Shown here: piece after piece, positions 30,524 to 38,919 of the stretch
Layout: each line of letters begins with the position of its first letter
How positions within the stretch are numbered: position 1 is the first letter of the stretch
DNA from: Acinetobacter cumulans
GTDB taxonomy: Bacteria; Pseudomonadota; Gammaproteobacteria; Pseudomonadales; Moraxellaceae
DNA: 64,000 bases
Assembly: GCF_003024525.3 (NCBI RefSeq)
Contig: NZ_CP035934.2
Coordinates: forward strand, 806,001 to 870,000
Reading direction: 5' to 3'
Notes under the pieces: model-generated
Databases searched by the model: none
What the model was told of the DNA's origin: nothing
What the model saw: the letters and a program-made list of their open reading frames with translations, nothing else
Position numbers and translations under genes: made by a program

Positions 30524-30568
30524 AAGCCTTCTAGTTAGTTTTGACGGACGCTAGAGGGCTTTTTTATT
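30524..30568 (+). terminator. Plus-strand intrinsic terminator without an obvious gene
   Basis: AAGCCTTCTAG (30524-30534) pairs with CTAGAGGGCTT (30551-30561) with one G-T pair, followed by a T run. Just upstream, GTGACCATTTTGGTATCAC (30494-30512) forms a second hairpin. Two hairpins ending in T are typical of a small RNA, but no convincing promoter was found. Confidence 0.6.
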
Positions 30569-30579
30569 GCTTAAATTTT

Positions 30580-30677
30580 GAATCCCCCTAAATCCCCCTT
30601 TTGCAAAGGGGGACTTGCATCCCGCCATTTGCTTCAAGGAATCTCCCTCCTTTGAAAAAGGAGGGTCGGGGAGGATT
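30580..30677. repeat. REP-like palindromic element at the 3' end of nrdA
   Basis: The element is built of two hairpins, CCCCCTTTTGCAAAGGGGG and CCCTCCTTTGAAAAAGGAGGG, enclosed by imperfect outer inverted repeats (AATCCCCCTAAATCCCCC against AATCCTCCCCGACCC). It abuts the nrdA stop codon. Its G/C richness contrasts with the AT-rich surroundings. It may act as the nrdA transcript end. Confidence 0.7.
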
Positions 30678-30679
30678 AT

Positions 30680-33511
30680 TTACTGACAAGCCTCACAATC
30701 AGGGTTGTCAATTGAACATGCTTGCGGCACTGGCGCTGCATTTGCAAAGCCGTCTTCCTCTGCAGGAGCTTCTGGTTTTGCTTCTGGAGCTGCAACCGCG
30801 GCTACTGGCGCTGCTACAGTTGCAGGTTTAACTGCGTTTAATGCGCCTGTGTTAATTGTAGATTTCTCAGCAGATGTTGCACCTAATGCACGTAGGTAAT
30901 AAGTTGTCTTAAGACCACGTAACCACGCCATTTTGTATGTCATGTCCAGTTTCTTACCATTTGCACCAGCGATGTAAAGGTTAAGAGACTGTGCTTGATC
31001 GATCCATTTTTGACGGCGTGATGCAGCATCCACAATCCAACGTGGCTCAACTTCGAACGCAGTCGCGAAGATCGCTTTAAGCTCTTCAGGAATACGAGAA
31101 ATCTTTTGAACAGAACCTTCAAAGTGTTTCAGGTCGTTCACCATCACAGAATCCCAAAGACCACGGTCTTTCAACGCACGTACTAGGTACGGGTTGATTA
31201 CAGTGAATTCACCAGAAAGGTTAGATTTCACATATAAGTTTTGGAATGTTGGTTCGATTGATTGAGATACGCCACAAATATTCGAAATGGTTGCAGTTGG
31301 TGCAATTGCCATCACGTTTGAGTTACGCATACCGTCTTTTTGAACTTTAGTACGTAAAGTATCCCAGTCCAAACGTGTTGTACGGTCAACTTCAAACATG
31401 CGCTCAGGGCGTGCTTTTGCAACAAGGTCAAGCGAGTCAATTGGTAAAATACCTTGATCCCACAATGAACCTTTAAATGTTTCGTAAGTACCGCGTTCAA
31501 CAGCTAAGTCGCTAGATGTTGCAATTGCGTAGTAAGAAATAACTTCCATTGATTCGTCAGCAAACTCAACCGCAGCTTCTGAACCATAAGCCAATTTCAT
31601 TTCGTAAAGTGCATCTTGGAAGCCCATGATGCCCATACCAACTGGACGGTGTTTCAAGTTCGAATTACGTGCTTGAGGAACAGCGTAGTAGTTGATGTCA
31701 ATTACGTTGTCTAACATACGAACCGCAGTTTTCACTGTGCGCGCAAGTTTTTCACGGTCTAACACACCACCTTGAACGTGTTGTACAAGGTTAATCGAAC
31801 CTAAGTTACATACTGCAATTTCGTCTTTGCTTGTATTCAGCGTAATTTCTGTACACAAGTTAGAAGAGTGAACTACACCCACGTGTTGTTGTGGTGAACG
31901 TAGGTTACATACGTCTTTGAATGTGATCCAAGGGTGACCAGTTTCAAACAACATAGACAGCATTTTGCGCCACAAATCTTTTGCACGGATTTTCTTGTGC
32001 AACATATTTGTTTCTTTCGCAATTGCTTCGTAGTAAGCATAACGCTCAGCGAATTCAGCACCTGTTAAGTCATGCAGATCAGGCGTTTCAGAAGGTGTGA
32101 ATAGTGTCCATTCAGCATCTTCAAATACACGTTGCATGAATAAGTCAGGAACCCAATTTGCTGTGTTCATGTCATGCGTACGGCGGCGGTCATCACCTGT
32201 GTTCTTACGAAGCTCTAGGAATTCTTCGATGTCCAAGTGCCAAGTTTCAAGGTATGCACATACTGCACCTTTACGTTTACCACCTTGGTTTACCGCTACA
32301 GCAGTATCGTTGGCAACTTTAAGGAACGGTACAACACCTTGTGACTTACCATTCGTACCTTTGATGTAAGAGTTAAGCGCACGAACTGGAGTCCAGTCGT
32401 TACCTAAACCGCCTGCCCATTTAGACAACATTGCGTTATCACGCATTGCGCCATAAATATCAAACAAGTCATCATCAATGGTTGTTAAGTAGCAGCTAGA
32501 TAACTGTGGACGAAGCGTACCTGAGTTAAATAGGGTGGGCGTAGAAGCCATGTAGTCGAAGCTAGACAATAGGTCATAGAATTCGATTGCACGTTCTTCA
32601 CGGTTTGCTTCATTGAGTGATAGACCCATAGAAACACGCATGAAGAACAATTGCGGTAATTCAAAACGTACGCCATCTGAGTGGATGAAGTAACGGTCAA
32701 ATAAAGTTTGTAGACCTAAATATGTAAATTGGTTTGAGCGTTCAGGTTTGATTGCTGCAGCCAATTTTGCAAGGTCAAAATTAAGAAGTTCTGGAGAAAG
32801 TAAATCAAGCTCGATACCTTTCTTTAAGAAAGTCTCAAGTGCATCACCTTCAGCGGTTTCTACATCTAAACCTAAAAACTCTAAGCCAGTTGCTACAAGC
32901 TCGTTACGGAGTAAACGCGCAGTCACGTATGTGTAATTTGGTTCTTGTTCAATACGTGTACGTGTTGCCATCATCATCGTTGTAGAGATGTCTGACTCTT
33001 TTACGCCGTTGTAGAGGTTTTTAACGGTTTCTTCAACAATCGCTTGAACGTCAATGCCTTCTAAGCCTTCAGCTGCTTTTACAACATTGGCTTCTAAAGC
33101 GCTCAAATCTAGAGGTTGAAGCTGGCCATTCGCACCTGTGATTTGTAGTGTAGGGTGATGGTGTGCACCTGTCGCTTTACGCGCTTCTGCACGTTGGTCA
33201 CGATAAATAACGTATGCACGAGCAACTTTTTGCTCGCCAGTACGCATTAGTGCAAGTTCAACTTGGTCTTGGATTTCTTCAATGTGGATTGTGCCACCAG
33301 AAGGCAAACGGCGATTGAACGTATTTAATACCATCTCGGTAAGTTGAGAAATACGGTCGTGGATACGGCTAGAGTCAGTACTTTGTTGACCCTCAACAGC
33401 CAAGAACGCTTTCCCAATTGCTACAGAAATTTTTTCTGCATCAAAAGTAGCCACGTCTCCGGTGCGTTTAATCACCTGAATTTGGCCTGGGGTTGAAGTA
33501 ATTACGCTCAT
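30680..33511 (-). CDS. nrdA: Ribonucleotide reductase, class I, alpha subunit
   Basis: The 943-residue catalytic subunit reduces ribonucleoside diphosphates. Residues about 10-100 form an ATP-cone (VIKRTGDVATFDAEKISVAIGKAF), and a second cone-like region follows at about 125-210, as in Pseudomonas NrdA. The active site is seen as SSCYLTT (redox Cys), NLCTEI (Asn, thiyl Cys and Glu) and AVCNLGS (second redox Cys). The C-terminus ends with a CEACQ motif for thioredoxin or glutaredoxin exchange, preceded by an Ala/Pro/Glu-rich linker. ATG 33511 is the start; GGAG lies upstream. Candidate NrdR and DnaA sites lie in the upstream region. Confidence 0.95.
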   Translation of the reverse strand: MSVITSTPGQIQVIKRTGDVATFDAEKISVAIGKAFLAVEGQQSTDSSRIHDRISQLTEMVLNTFNRRLPSGGTIHIEEIQDQVELALMRTGEQKVARAYVIYRDQRAEARKATGAHHHPTLQITGANGQLQPLDLSALEANVVKAAEGLEGIDVQAIVEETVKNLYNGVKESDISTTMMMATRTRIEQEPNYTYVTARLLRNELVATGLEFLGLDVETAEGDALETFLKKGIELDLLSPELLNFDLAKLAAAIKPERSNQFTYLGLQTLFDRYFIHSDGVRFELPQLFFMRVSMGLSLNEANREERAIEFYDLLSSFDYMASTPTLFNSGTLRPQLSSCYLTTIDDDLFDIYGAMRDNAMLSKWAGGLGNDWTPVRALNSYIKGTNGKSQGVVPFLKVANDTAVAVNQGGKRKGAVCAYLETWHLDIEEFLELRKNTGDDRRRTHDMNTANWVPDLFMQRVFEDAEWTLFTPSETPDLHDLTGAEFAERYAYYEAIAKETNMLHKKIRAKDLWRKMLSMLFETGHPWITFKDVCNLRSPQQHVGVVHSSNLCTEITLNTSKDEIAVCNLGSINLVQHVQGGVLDREKLARTVKTAVRMLDNVIDINYYAVPQARNSNLKHRPVGMGIMGFQDALYEMKLAYGSEAAVEFADESMEVISYYAIATSSDLAVERGTYETFKGSLWDQGILPIDSLDLVAKARPERMFEVDRTTRLDWDTLRTKVQKDGMRNSNVMAIAPTATISNICGVSQSIEPTFQNLYVKSNLSGEFTVINPYLVRALKDRGLWDSVMVNDLKHFEGSVQKISRIPEELKAIFATAFEVEPRWIVDAASRRQKWIDQAQSLNLYIAGANGKKLDMTYKMAWLRGLKTTYYLRALGATSAEKSTINTGALNAVKPATVAAPVAAVAAPEAKPEAPAEEDGFANAAPVPQACSIDNPDCEACQ

Positions 33512-33596
33512 GTCAGCATAGCTCCATTATCATCTATTGTTATGTTCAGGGCCGTTTGAACTGGGCAAAAAATATGCCACAGTGTTTGAGGAATAA

Positions 33597-33644
33597 ACAC
33601 AAGACTTAGTGGTTTAAAAGTGAATTGGACACAAGATACGGGAA
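33597..33644 (-). promoter_or_regulatory. Candidate NrdR-box pair upstream of nrdA
   Basis: ACACAAGACTTAGTGG at 33597-33612 matches about 12 of 16 positions of the NrdR box ACACWATATMTWGTGT. ACACAAGATACGGGAA at 33629-33644 matches about 10. Their starts are 32 bp apart, i.e. three helical turns, which is the usual NrdR arrangement. They lie 85-135 bp upstream of the nrdA start. The second box is weak. A further inverted repeat GTGTTT-N7-AAACAC overlaps at 33582-33600. Confidence 0.45.
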
Positions 33645-33804
33645 AAATTTGGCTAGATCAATATTGACATTTATCTAAATGTTTCGATCGGTTTTGGCTT
33701 GACGCAATCGCAAAAAAATCCATTTTTTTTATGATTCTTGTATATGCCTTATTAGACAAGGCACTAGCATAACAAAGCTAGGATTAAGTGCTTATAGATA
33801 ACCT

Positions 33805-33813
33805 TGTGGATAA
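33805..33813 (-). promoter_or_regulatory. DnaA box upstream of nrdA
   Basis: TGTGGATAA is the exact complement of the DnaA consensus TTATCCACA. It lies about 295 bp upstream of nrdA, between nrdA and bfmR. A single perfect box can occur by chance. Confidence 0.5.
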
Positions 33814-34013
33814 GTAAAAATGTATAAAAAGTTATTTGAACATAGAGTCACCAGATGTATAAAAATGTTGCAAATCGATATTCATTTTATCGCTTAATTT
33901 TTAAATAAAAGGCAGGAATTTGTGGGTGTATAAAGAAAAAAGATAAGGAATTCAAAGTCTCCATAAGTTTTAATCAAAAGTTGCATTGATGTATCAGTTT
34001 GGTGAACGCCCTC

Positions 34014-34041
34014 TTGTTTACAATGTAAACGTGTGTATATT
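34014..34041 (+). promoter_or_regulatory. Candidate bfmR promoter with palindromic operator
   Basis: TTGTTT at 34014-34019 and TATATT at 34036-34041, spaced 16 bp, form a weak promoter. The palindrome GTTTAC-AAT-GTAAAC at 34016-34030 overlaps the -35. It could be a binding site for BfmR itself or another regulator. Confidence 0.4.
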
Positions 34042-34111
34042 GCAAATTATATTTAGCCGTATCTATTGGATTTCAAAAGGATACCTAAGCACTACTATAA
34101 AGGGGCTTCAC

Positions 34112-34828
34112 ATGAGTCAAGAAGAAAAGTTACCAAAAATTTTAATTGTTGAAGATGACGAGCGTCTTGCACGTTTAACGCAAGAATATTTAATCCGTAA
34201 TGGATTAGAGGTTGGGGTAGAGCCAGACGGTAATCGTGCGATTCGTCGTATCATTGCTGAACAACCAGATCTTGTTGTGCTTGATGTAATGCTTCCAGGC
34301 GCTGATGGTTTAACCATTTGTCGCGAAGTGCGTCCGCATTATCATCAACCTATTTTAATGTTGACTGCACGTACTGAAGATATGGACCAAGTATTGGGTC
34401 TAGAAATGGGTGCAGATGACTATGTAGCAAAACCTGTGCAACCACGCGTATTGCTTGCACGTATTCGCGCATTGTTACGTCGCACAGACAAAGCACCAGA
34501 AGAAGAAGTAGCGCAGCGCATTGAATTTGATGATCTCGTAATTGATAACGGTGGTCGTTCAGTCACTTTAAACAATGAACTTGTTGATTTTACTAGTGCG
34601 GAATATGACCTTTTATGGTTGTTGGCATCGAATGCTGGGCGTATCCTGTCGCGTGAAGATATTTTTGAACGCCTACGTGGTATTGAATACGATGGCCAAG
34701 ACCGTTCAATCGACGTACGTATTTCTCGTATTCGTCCAAAAATTGGTGATGATCCAGAAAATCCAAAACGAATTAAAACAGTTCGTAGTAAGGGTTATCT
34801 TTTTGTTAAAGAAACCAACGGCATTTAA
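34112..34828 (+). CDS. bfmR: Response regulator BfmR
   Basis: BfmR is the OmpR/PhoB-type regulator that controls biofilm, capsule and envelope stress genes in Acinetobacter. The 238-residue product has a receiver domain (residues 8-120) with acidic pair Glu14/Asp15/Asp16, phospho-acceptor Asp58 (VVLDVMLPG), a Thr (LTART) and Lys (AKPVQP). A winged-helix DNA-binding domain (about 135-235) ends in the VRSKGYLF segment. ATG 34112 is preferred, with AGGGG 7 nt upstream; a longer reading from 33986 has no ribosome site and adds non-homologous sequence. bfmS follows 40 nt later. Confidence 0.95.
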   Translation: MSQEEKLPKILIVEDDERLARLTQEYLIRNGLEVGVEPDGNRAIRRIIAEQPDLVVLDVMLPGADGLTICREVRPHYHQPILMLTARTEDMDQVLGLEMGADDYVAKPVQPRVLLARIRALLRRTDKAPEEEVAQRIEFDDLVIDNGGRSVTLNNELVDFTSAEYDLLWLLASNAGRILSREDIFERLRGIEYDGQDRSIDVRISRIRPKIGDDPENPKRIKTVRSKGYLFVKETNGI

Positions 34829-34868
34829 GCGATGCCGTTTCACCAGTTTGAGCTGTAGGACACCCTAA

Positions 34869-36527
34869 TTGTTAAAACATAGTATTTTTTTGCGCATATA
34901 CACAGGTTTAGTCATACTTGTGGTGCTGGTAGCGCTGTTCAGTTATTTACTGGTACAGATTATTAACTATCAGCGTGCGCAAGAATATCGCGAGACTTTA
35001 ACCGATGGTATGGCGTATATCATCAGTGAAGGGGTGGCACGTCAGAACAATCCACAACAAAAAATGGATTGGATTTCAGATGCATCAGCTTTGCTGGAAT
35101 TACCTATTTACTATGTGAAAGCCGAAAAAGTTGATTTAACACGTGCAGAAGCCAAGCGTTTAGAAAAGCGTAAAGCCGTGGTGCGTTGGGATGCTCAGAC
35201 GGATGTTGCTTATATTATTATGGGCTTGCAGGAAGATCCTGAGCACTTGTTATATATTAAGGCAGATAAAATTACAGAACGGCAAATGAAGGCATTGCCG
35301 GTATTTGTATTGGATTATTTGGTTTACTATCCTGGACAAGAAAAGAAATATCTAGAAAAGATTCAACATTATTTTACTTATCCAATTGAAATTCAAAATG
35401 TGCAAGATTTGCCTCTAGATTCAGAGCAAATAGGACGCCTACGTTTAGATCACAGTATTATTTTATATCGCGACAGTGCTTCTGTACGTGGTACAACCAT
35501 CTCTATCGTTTCTCCTATTCCAAGTTCAACGTCTGAAGTCTTGGTTATGGGGCCTGTACCGTTATTTAATTGGATGCCTTTTCAATTGGCAGCAGGCATT
35601 ACTTTATTAAGCTTATTTGTCTTAAGTCTTGGTGTGTATGGCTTGCTGGTGCCGATGCAGCGCAAACTACGTGCGGTTAATTTTGCCTTAAATAAAATGA
35701 AAACAGGCGATATGACGGTTCGTTTACCTGTAGATAGTGCGGACGAAATGGGTTCCTTGGCATCCAGTTATAACAATATGTCTGATCATATTGAACGTCT
35801 CATAGAGGCGCAGCGTGAATTAATGCGAGCGGTATCGCATGAGCTTCGTACCCCAGTTGCACGTATTCGTTTTGCCATGGAAATGTTGGCCGACGAAGAT
35901 GACTATGAGTACCGTTTACAACAGGTAGAAATGATTGATAAAGATATTGAGGCACTCAATACCTTAATTGATGAGATCATGACTTATGCAAAACTAGAGC
36001 AGGGCATGCCTTCTTTAGAATTTGAAAAAGTTTCATTGTTTGAGCTCTTGGATCAGGTGGTTATAGAAACTGAAGCTTTAAAAACAGGCAAAACCCTTGA
36101 GCTACAAGTACCACCTTTGCATATAGAAGTTGATGCAGAGCGACGCTATTTGCATCGCGTAGTACAAAACTTGATGGGCAATGCTGTGCGCTATTGCGAT
36201 AATCGTGTGGTAGTTAGTGGTGGTTTAGATGAATTTGGCAATGCCTATGTCTGTGTAGAAGATGATGGTCCGGGTATTCCTGAAGAAGAGCGTACTCGTA
36301 TTTTTGAAGCGTTTGCCCGCTTGGATGATAGTCGTACTCGTGCTTCAGGTGGCTATGGTTTAGGGCTTTCAATTGTGAGTCGTATTGCTTACTGGTTTGG
36401 TGGACAAGTGGTGATCGATGAAAGTCCGCGTTTGGGTGGGGCACGCTTTACCATGACATGGCCTGCAAATCGCTTTAAACGGACAAAGTCTGTTGAGCGC
36501 AATGAGTCAGACAATACAGATTCATAG
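34869..36527 (+). CDS. bfmS: Sensor histidine kinase BfmS
   Basis: The 552-residue inner membrane kinase is the partner of BfmR. It has a first membrane segment (about residues 8-30), a periplasmic sensor (about 31-235), a second membrane segment (about 237-260) and a HAMP domain (about 260-312). The phosphoacceptor His324 lies in SHELRTPVARIRF, and the ATP-binding domain shows N-box NLMGNAVRY, DDGPGIPEEE and GGYGLGLSIV. The start is TTG 34869, with TAGGA 8 nt upstream; no in-frame ATG near it gives the complete first membrane segment. The gene ends before a bidirectional terminator. Confidence 0.94.
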   Translation: MLKHSIFLRIYTGLVILVVLVALFSYLLVQIINYQRAQEYRETLTDGMAYIISEGVARQNNPQQKMDWISDASALLELPIYYVKAEKVDLTRAEAKRLEKRKAVVRWDAQTDVAYIIMGLQEDPEHLLYIKADKITERQMKALPVFVLDYLVYYPGQEKKYLEKIQHYFTYPIEIQNVQDLPLDSEQIGRLRLDHSIILYRDSASVRGTTISIVSPIPSSTSEVLVMGPVPLFNWMPFQLAAGITLLSLFVLSLGVYGLLVPMQRKLRAVNFALNKMKTGDMTVRLPVDSADEMGSLASSYNNMSDHIERLIEAQRELMRAVSHELRTPVARIRFAMEMLADEDDYEYRLQQVEMIDKDIEALNTLIDEIMTYAKLEQGMPSLEFEKVSLFELLDQVVIETEALKTGKTLELQVPPLHIEVDAERRYLHRVVQNLMGNAVRYCDNRVVVSGGLDEFGNAYVCVEDDGPGIPEEERTRIFEAFARLDDSRTRASGGYGLGLSIVSRIAYWFGGQVVIDESPRLGGARFTMTWPANRFKRTKSVERNESDNTDS

Positions 36528-36578
36528 TAAATATAATATTAAAACCATAGGTGACTGAGTTTTCATTGCAGATCACAT

Positions 36579-36609
36579 AAAAAAGCCATTCTTTCAAGAA
36601 TGGCTTTTT
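36579..36609. terminator. Bidirectional terminator between bfmS and a convergent gene
   Basis: AGCCATTCTT and AAGAATGGCT pair with a 2-nt gap at the tip and have A and T runs on both sides. Confidence 0.92.
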
Positions 36610-36636
36610 ATACGCTCTTTTAAGCTAGGTCGTACT

Positions 36637-36993
36637 TTATTCATAAACTGTTGCATCAGGCGGAATAATTTTCTTGCCATTTTTTAGGCTATCTAATGCG
36701 TTACTATTAAAGTCAATCAGCAGTGAGTTATTTTGAGCATCAATGTTATAGCGACTAATGAGCTTTTCATCGCCATTGAGTGTTTCCACTTTATATTCAT
36801 CAGCAATATTTAAAATTCCATCGAGATTTGTGGTGGCAGAGGCTTTATCTTGACGGAACAATTCATAGATATCGCGCAAATCAAAAATGGCATTGTTCGC
36901 ATCTGGGTGCTTTTCAATATAATTTTCAATATGACGAACAATCAGCTGGGCAAACAAAAAATAGTTTGGTTTGTGTGTGAATTCTAAATTCAT
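36637..36993 (-). CDS. Hypothetical protein (118 aa)
   Basis: I do not recognise a family. The 118-residue cytoplasmic protein is mostly helical in its first half (HKPNYFLFAQLIVRHIENYIEKH, then IFDLRDIYELFRQDKAS). The second half has shorter strand-like pieces and ends in IPPDATVYE. GGGAG 7 nt before the ATG at 36993 strongly supports the start. It converges with bfmS and shares its terminator, so its transcript probably starts in the long AT-rich region upstream. Likely a real, lineage-limited gene. Confidence 0.75.
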   Translation of the reverse strand: MNLEFTHKPNYFLFAQLIVRHIENYIEKHPDANNAIFDLRDIYELFRQDKASATTNLDGILNIADEYKVETLNGDEKLISRYNIDAQNNSLLIDFNSNALDSLKNGKKIIPPDATVYE

Positions 36994-37602
36994 TTCTTGC
37001 TCCCTCAGGTTCTATTTAAGTTGTTTTAATTAGGAATAGCATAATTCTTTTTAAAAGCAGATAGGTCACTTGAATTTGTTGCAAAAAAATACAAATGTGC
37101 CTGCGTTTGAATATGAGCTATGTTTAAAAAAAAGAGGATTAATTCTTATCGCAAGCTAAACTATTGGTGAAAAAATAAATTGAATAATGTTTCATTGGGG
37201 GATAATTGATGTGGTAAAAATTATTAAAATTATCGTATTGTGATATTTTTATTGAAAATAATAAATTATTTAACATATTTTTTTATTTGATCGGTTGGTG
37301 ATATTTTTTATTAAAATATGTGTTTTTGTGGTGTGTTGGCGTGAAAATGATGAAAATTTATAAAAATAATCATAACTTGGAAAATTATTTAATAAAGCGA
37401 TGATTTGCTTGAAAATACAGCCAGAGCGTAGCTTATAGCTAAAAATGTCCAAAAAATCATCCAAAAGACTAAGGCTTATGAACTAGCAAGTGAAATCAGA
37501 AATCAGGTACAATTGGCGGGATTAATTTTGTGTTTGGTGTATTTGAAGGCCAATACATACATTCTTTGTTAATAAATTAGGCCTGCCAGGAGTTATCCCC
37601 GC
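36994..37602. other. AT-rich region before the nuo operon
   Basis: This 609-bp region has no supportable gene. A minus-strand open frame at 37270-37464 lacks a ribosome site and is built from A/T-rich codons. TACAAT at 37508-37513 may be the -10 of the nuo promoter, but no good -35 is seen. Confidence 0.5.
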
Positions 37603-38148
37603 ATGAGTGCCATTACTCCATACGAATGGGCAATTATTGCCTTCGTGATCGGCGTTACGTTTCTATGCGTCTTTATGCTCACTGTCCCGTTACTCCTAGG
37701 GGGTAAATCGTGGGGCCGTGCTAAGCAAGAGCAGTTTGAGTCAGGTGTTGTTGGTGCAGGCGGTGCTCGTATCCGCTTGTCTGCAAAATTCTATTTAGTG
37801 GCTATTTTCTTTGTCGTTTTCGACTTAGAAGCACTATACCTTTATGCATGGGCTGTATCAGTGCGTGAAGTGGGCTGGATTGGTTTTGCAGCTGCTGCCG
37901 TATTTATTTTAGTTTTACTCGTTGGTTTGATTTACGAATTCTCTACTGGTGCTCTGAACTGGTCACCATCAGACAAACGTAAAGCAGCAGGGATTAAACC
38001 TAAAATTGGTTCACCAACTATGGACCTTGCTGAAATTACCCGCTTTAACTCAATTGAAGAATTGGTAATTGACCCTACTGGTCAAATTCCAGCTCAATCT
38101 TCTGGCCGTGTGAAAAAATCAGCGGCTGCGTCATCTGATAAGGAGTAA
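37603..38148 (+). CDS. nuoA: NADH-quinone oxidoreductase subunit A
   Basis: First gene of the complex I operon. The 181-residue membrane subunit has three helices (about residues 8-32, 62-85 and 92-115). It contains the conserved loop EQFESGVVGAGGARIRLSAKFYLVAIFFVVFDLEA, which lies near the quinone-binding site, with the acidic FDLEA end. The tail after residue 120 is longer than in E. coli NuoA and is hydrophilic. CAGGAG precedes ATG 37603. It is followed after 6 nt by nuoB, consistent with one transcript. Confidence 0.95.
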   Translation: MSAITPYEWAIIAFVIGVTFLCVFMLTVPLLLGGKSWGRAKQEQFESGVVGAGGARIRLSAKFYLVAIFFVVFDLEALYLYAWAVSVREVGWIGFAAAAVFILVLLVGLIYEFSTGALNWSPSDKRKAAGIKPKIGSPTMDLAEITRFNSIEELVIDPTGQIPAQSSGRVKKSAAASSDKE

Positions 38149-38154
38149 GACGGG

Positions 38155-38832
38155 ATGAAATATACATTAACCCGTGCGAATCCGGATGCTGATCAATATC
38201 CACTTCAAGAGCGTCAAATCGTTACTGATCCGCTTGAAGAAGAAGTGAATAAAAATGTATTCATGACTCGTTTAGAGGACTTGATGCATACAGCAGTAAA
38301 CTGGGGTCGTAAGAACTCAGTTTGGCCGTTTAACTTTGGTACATCATGCTGCTACGTAGAGTATGCAACGACCTTAACAGGCGTGCATGACTTATCACGT
38401 TTTGGTGCCGAAGTAATTCGTGCTTCACCGCGTCAGGCCGATGTGATGATTGTTGCTGGTACATGTTTCATGAAAATGGCCCCTGTAATTCAACGTTTGT
38501 ATGAACAAATGCTTGAACCTAAGTGGGTGATTTCTATGGGTGCATGTGCAAATTCAGGTGGTATGTACGACATCTACTCAGTTGTACAAGGTGTGGATAA
38601 AATTATTCCTGTGGATGTGTACATTCCGGGTTGCCCACCACGTCCTGAAGCGTTAATTCAAGCATTAATGTTATTGCAAGACCAAATTCAACTCGAGCGC
38701 CGCCCATTGTCTGCGGTAATTGGTGATGATCTTAAGCCAGTGTATAAGCCAAAGATGCAGCCAGAACGTGACCGCAAACAAGCACAGCGTATTGCTGTGA
38801 AAAACCTGCGCTCTATGGATGAAATTAAATAA
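38155..38832 (+). CDS. nuoB: NADH-quinone oxidoreductase subunit B
   Basis: The 225-residue peripheral subunit holds the terminal iron-sulfur cluster N2 that reduces quinone. The expected cysteine ligands are visible: the adjacent pair Cys65-Cys66 (GTSCCYVEY), Cys131 (GACANSGG) and Cys160 (PGCPPRPE). The N-terminal 35 residues are a variable extension, and the C-terminus is basic. The start follows nuoA by 6 nt with AAGGAGTAAGACGGG upstream. An 87-bp gap with a possible hairpin separates it from nuoC. Confidence 0.96.
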   Translation: MKYTLTRANPDADQYPLQERQIVTDPLEEEVNKNVFMTRLEDLMHTAVNWGRKNSVWPFNFGTSCCYVEYATTLTGVHDLSRFGAEVIRASPRQADVMIVAGTCFMKMAPVIQRLYEQMLEPKWVISMGACANSGGMYDIYSVVQGVDKIIPVDVYIPGCPPRPEALIQALMLLQDQIQLERRPLSAVIGDDLKPVYKPKMQPERDRKQAQRIAVKNLRSMDEIK

Positions 38833-38919
38833 TTTAAACGACAAATGTTTGATGCACCCTACATGGGTGTAATTGTCGTTTAGGTTGACTGAATTTGTAT
38901 TAAATAGGAAGCCAAGCTA

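Noticed and set aside
30601..30831. Plus-strand ORF over the REP-like element and the nrdA 3' end
   Set aside because: Antisense to conserved nrdA codons, Leu/Gln-rich shadow composition, no ribosome site.
33986..34111. Extended N-terminus of bfmR
   Set aside because: The added residues are encoded by promoter-like sequence; ATG 34112 has a good ribosome site and gives the normal BfmR length.
37270..37464. Minus-strand 64-codon ORF before nuoA
   Set aside because: No ribosome site, low-complexity AT-rich codons and no recognisable domain.
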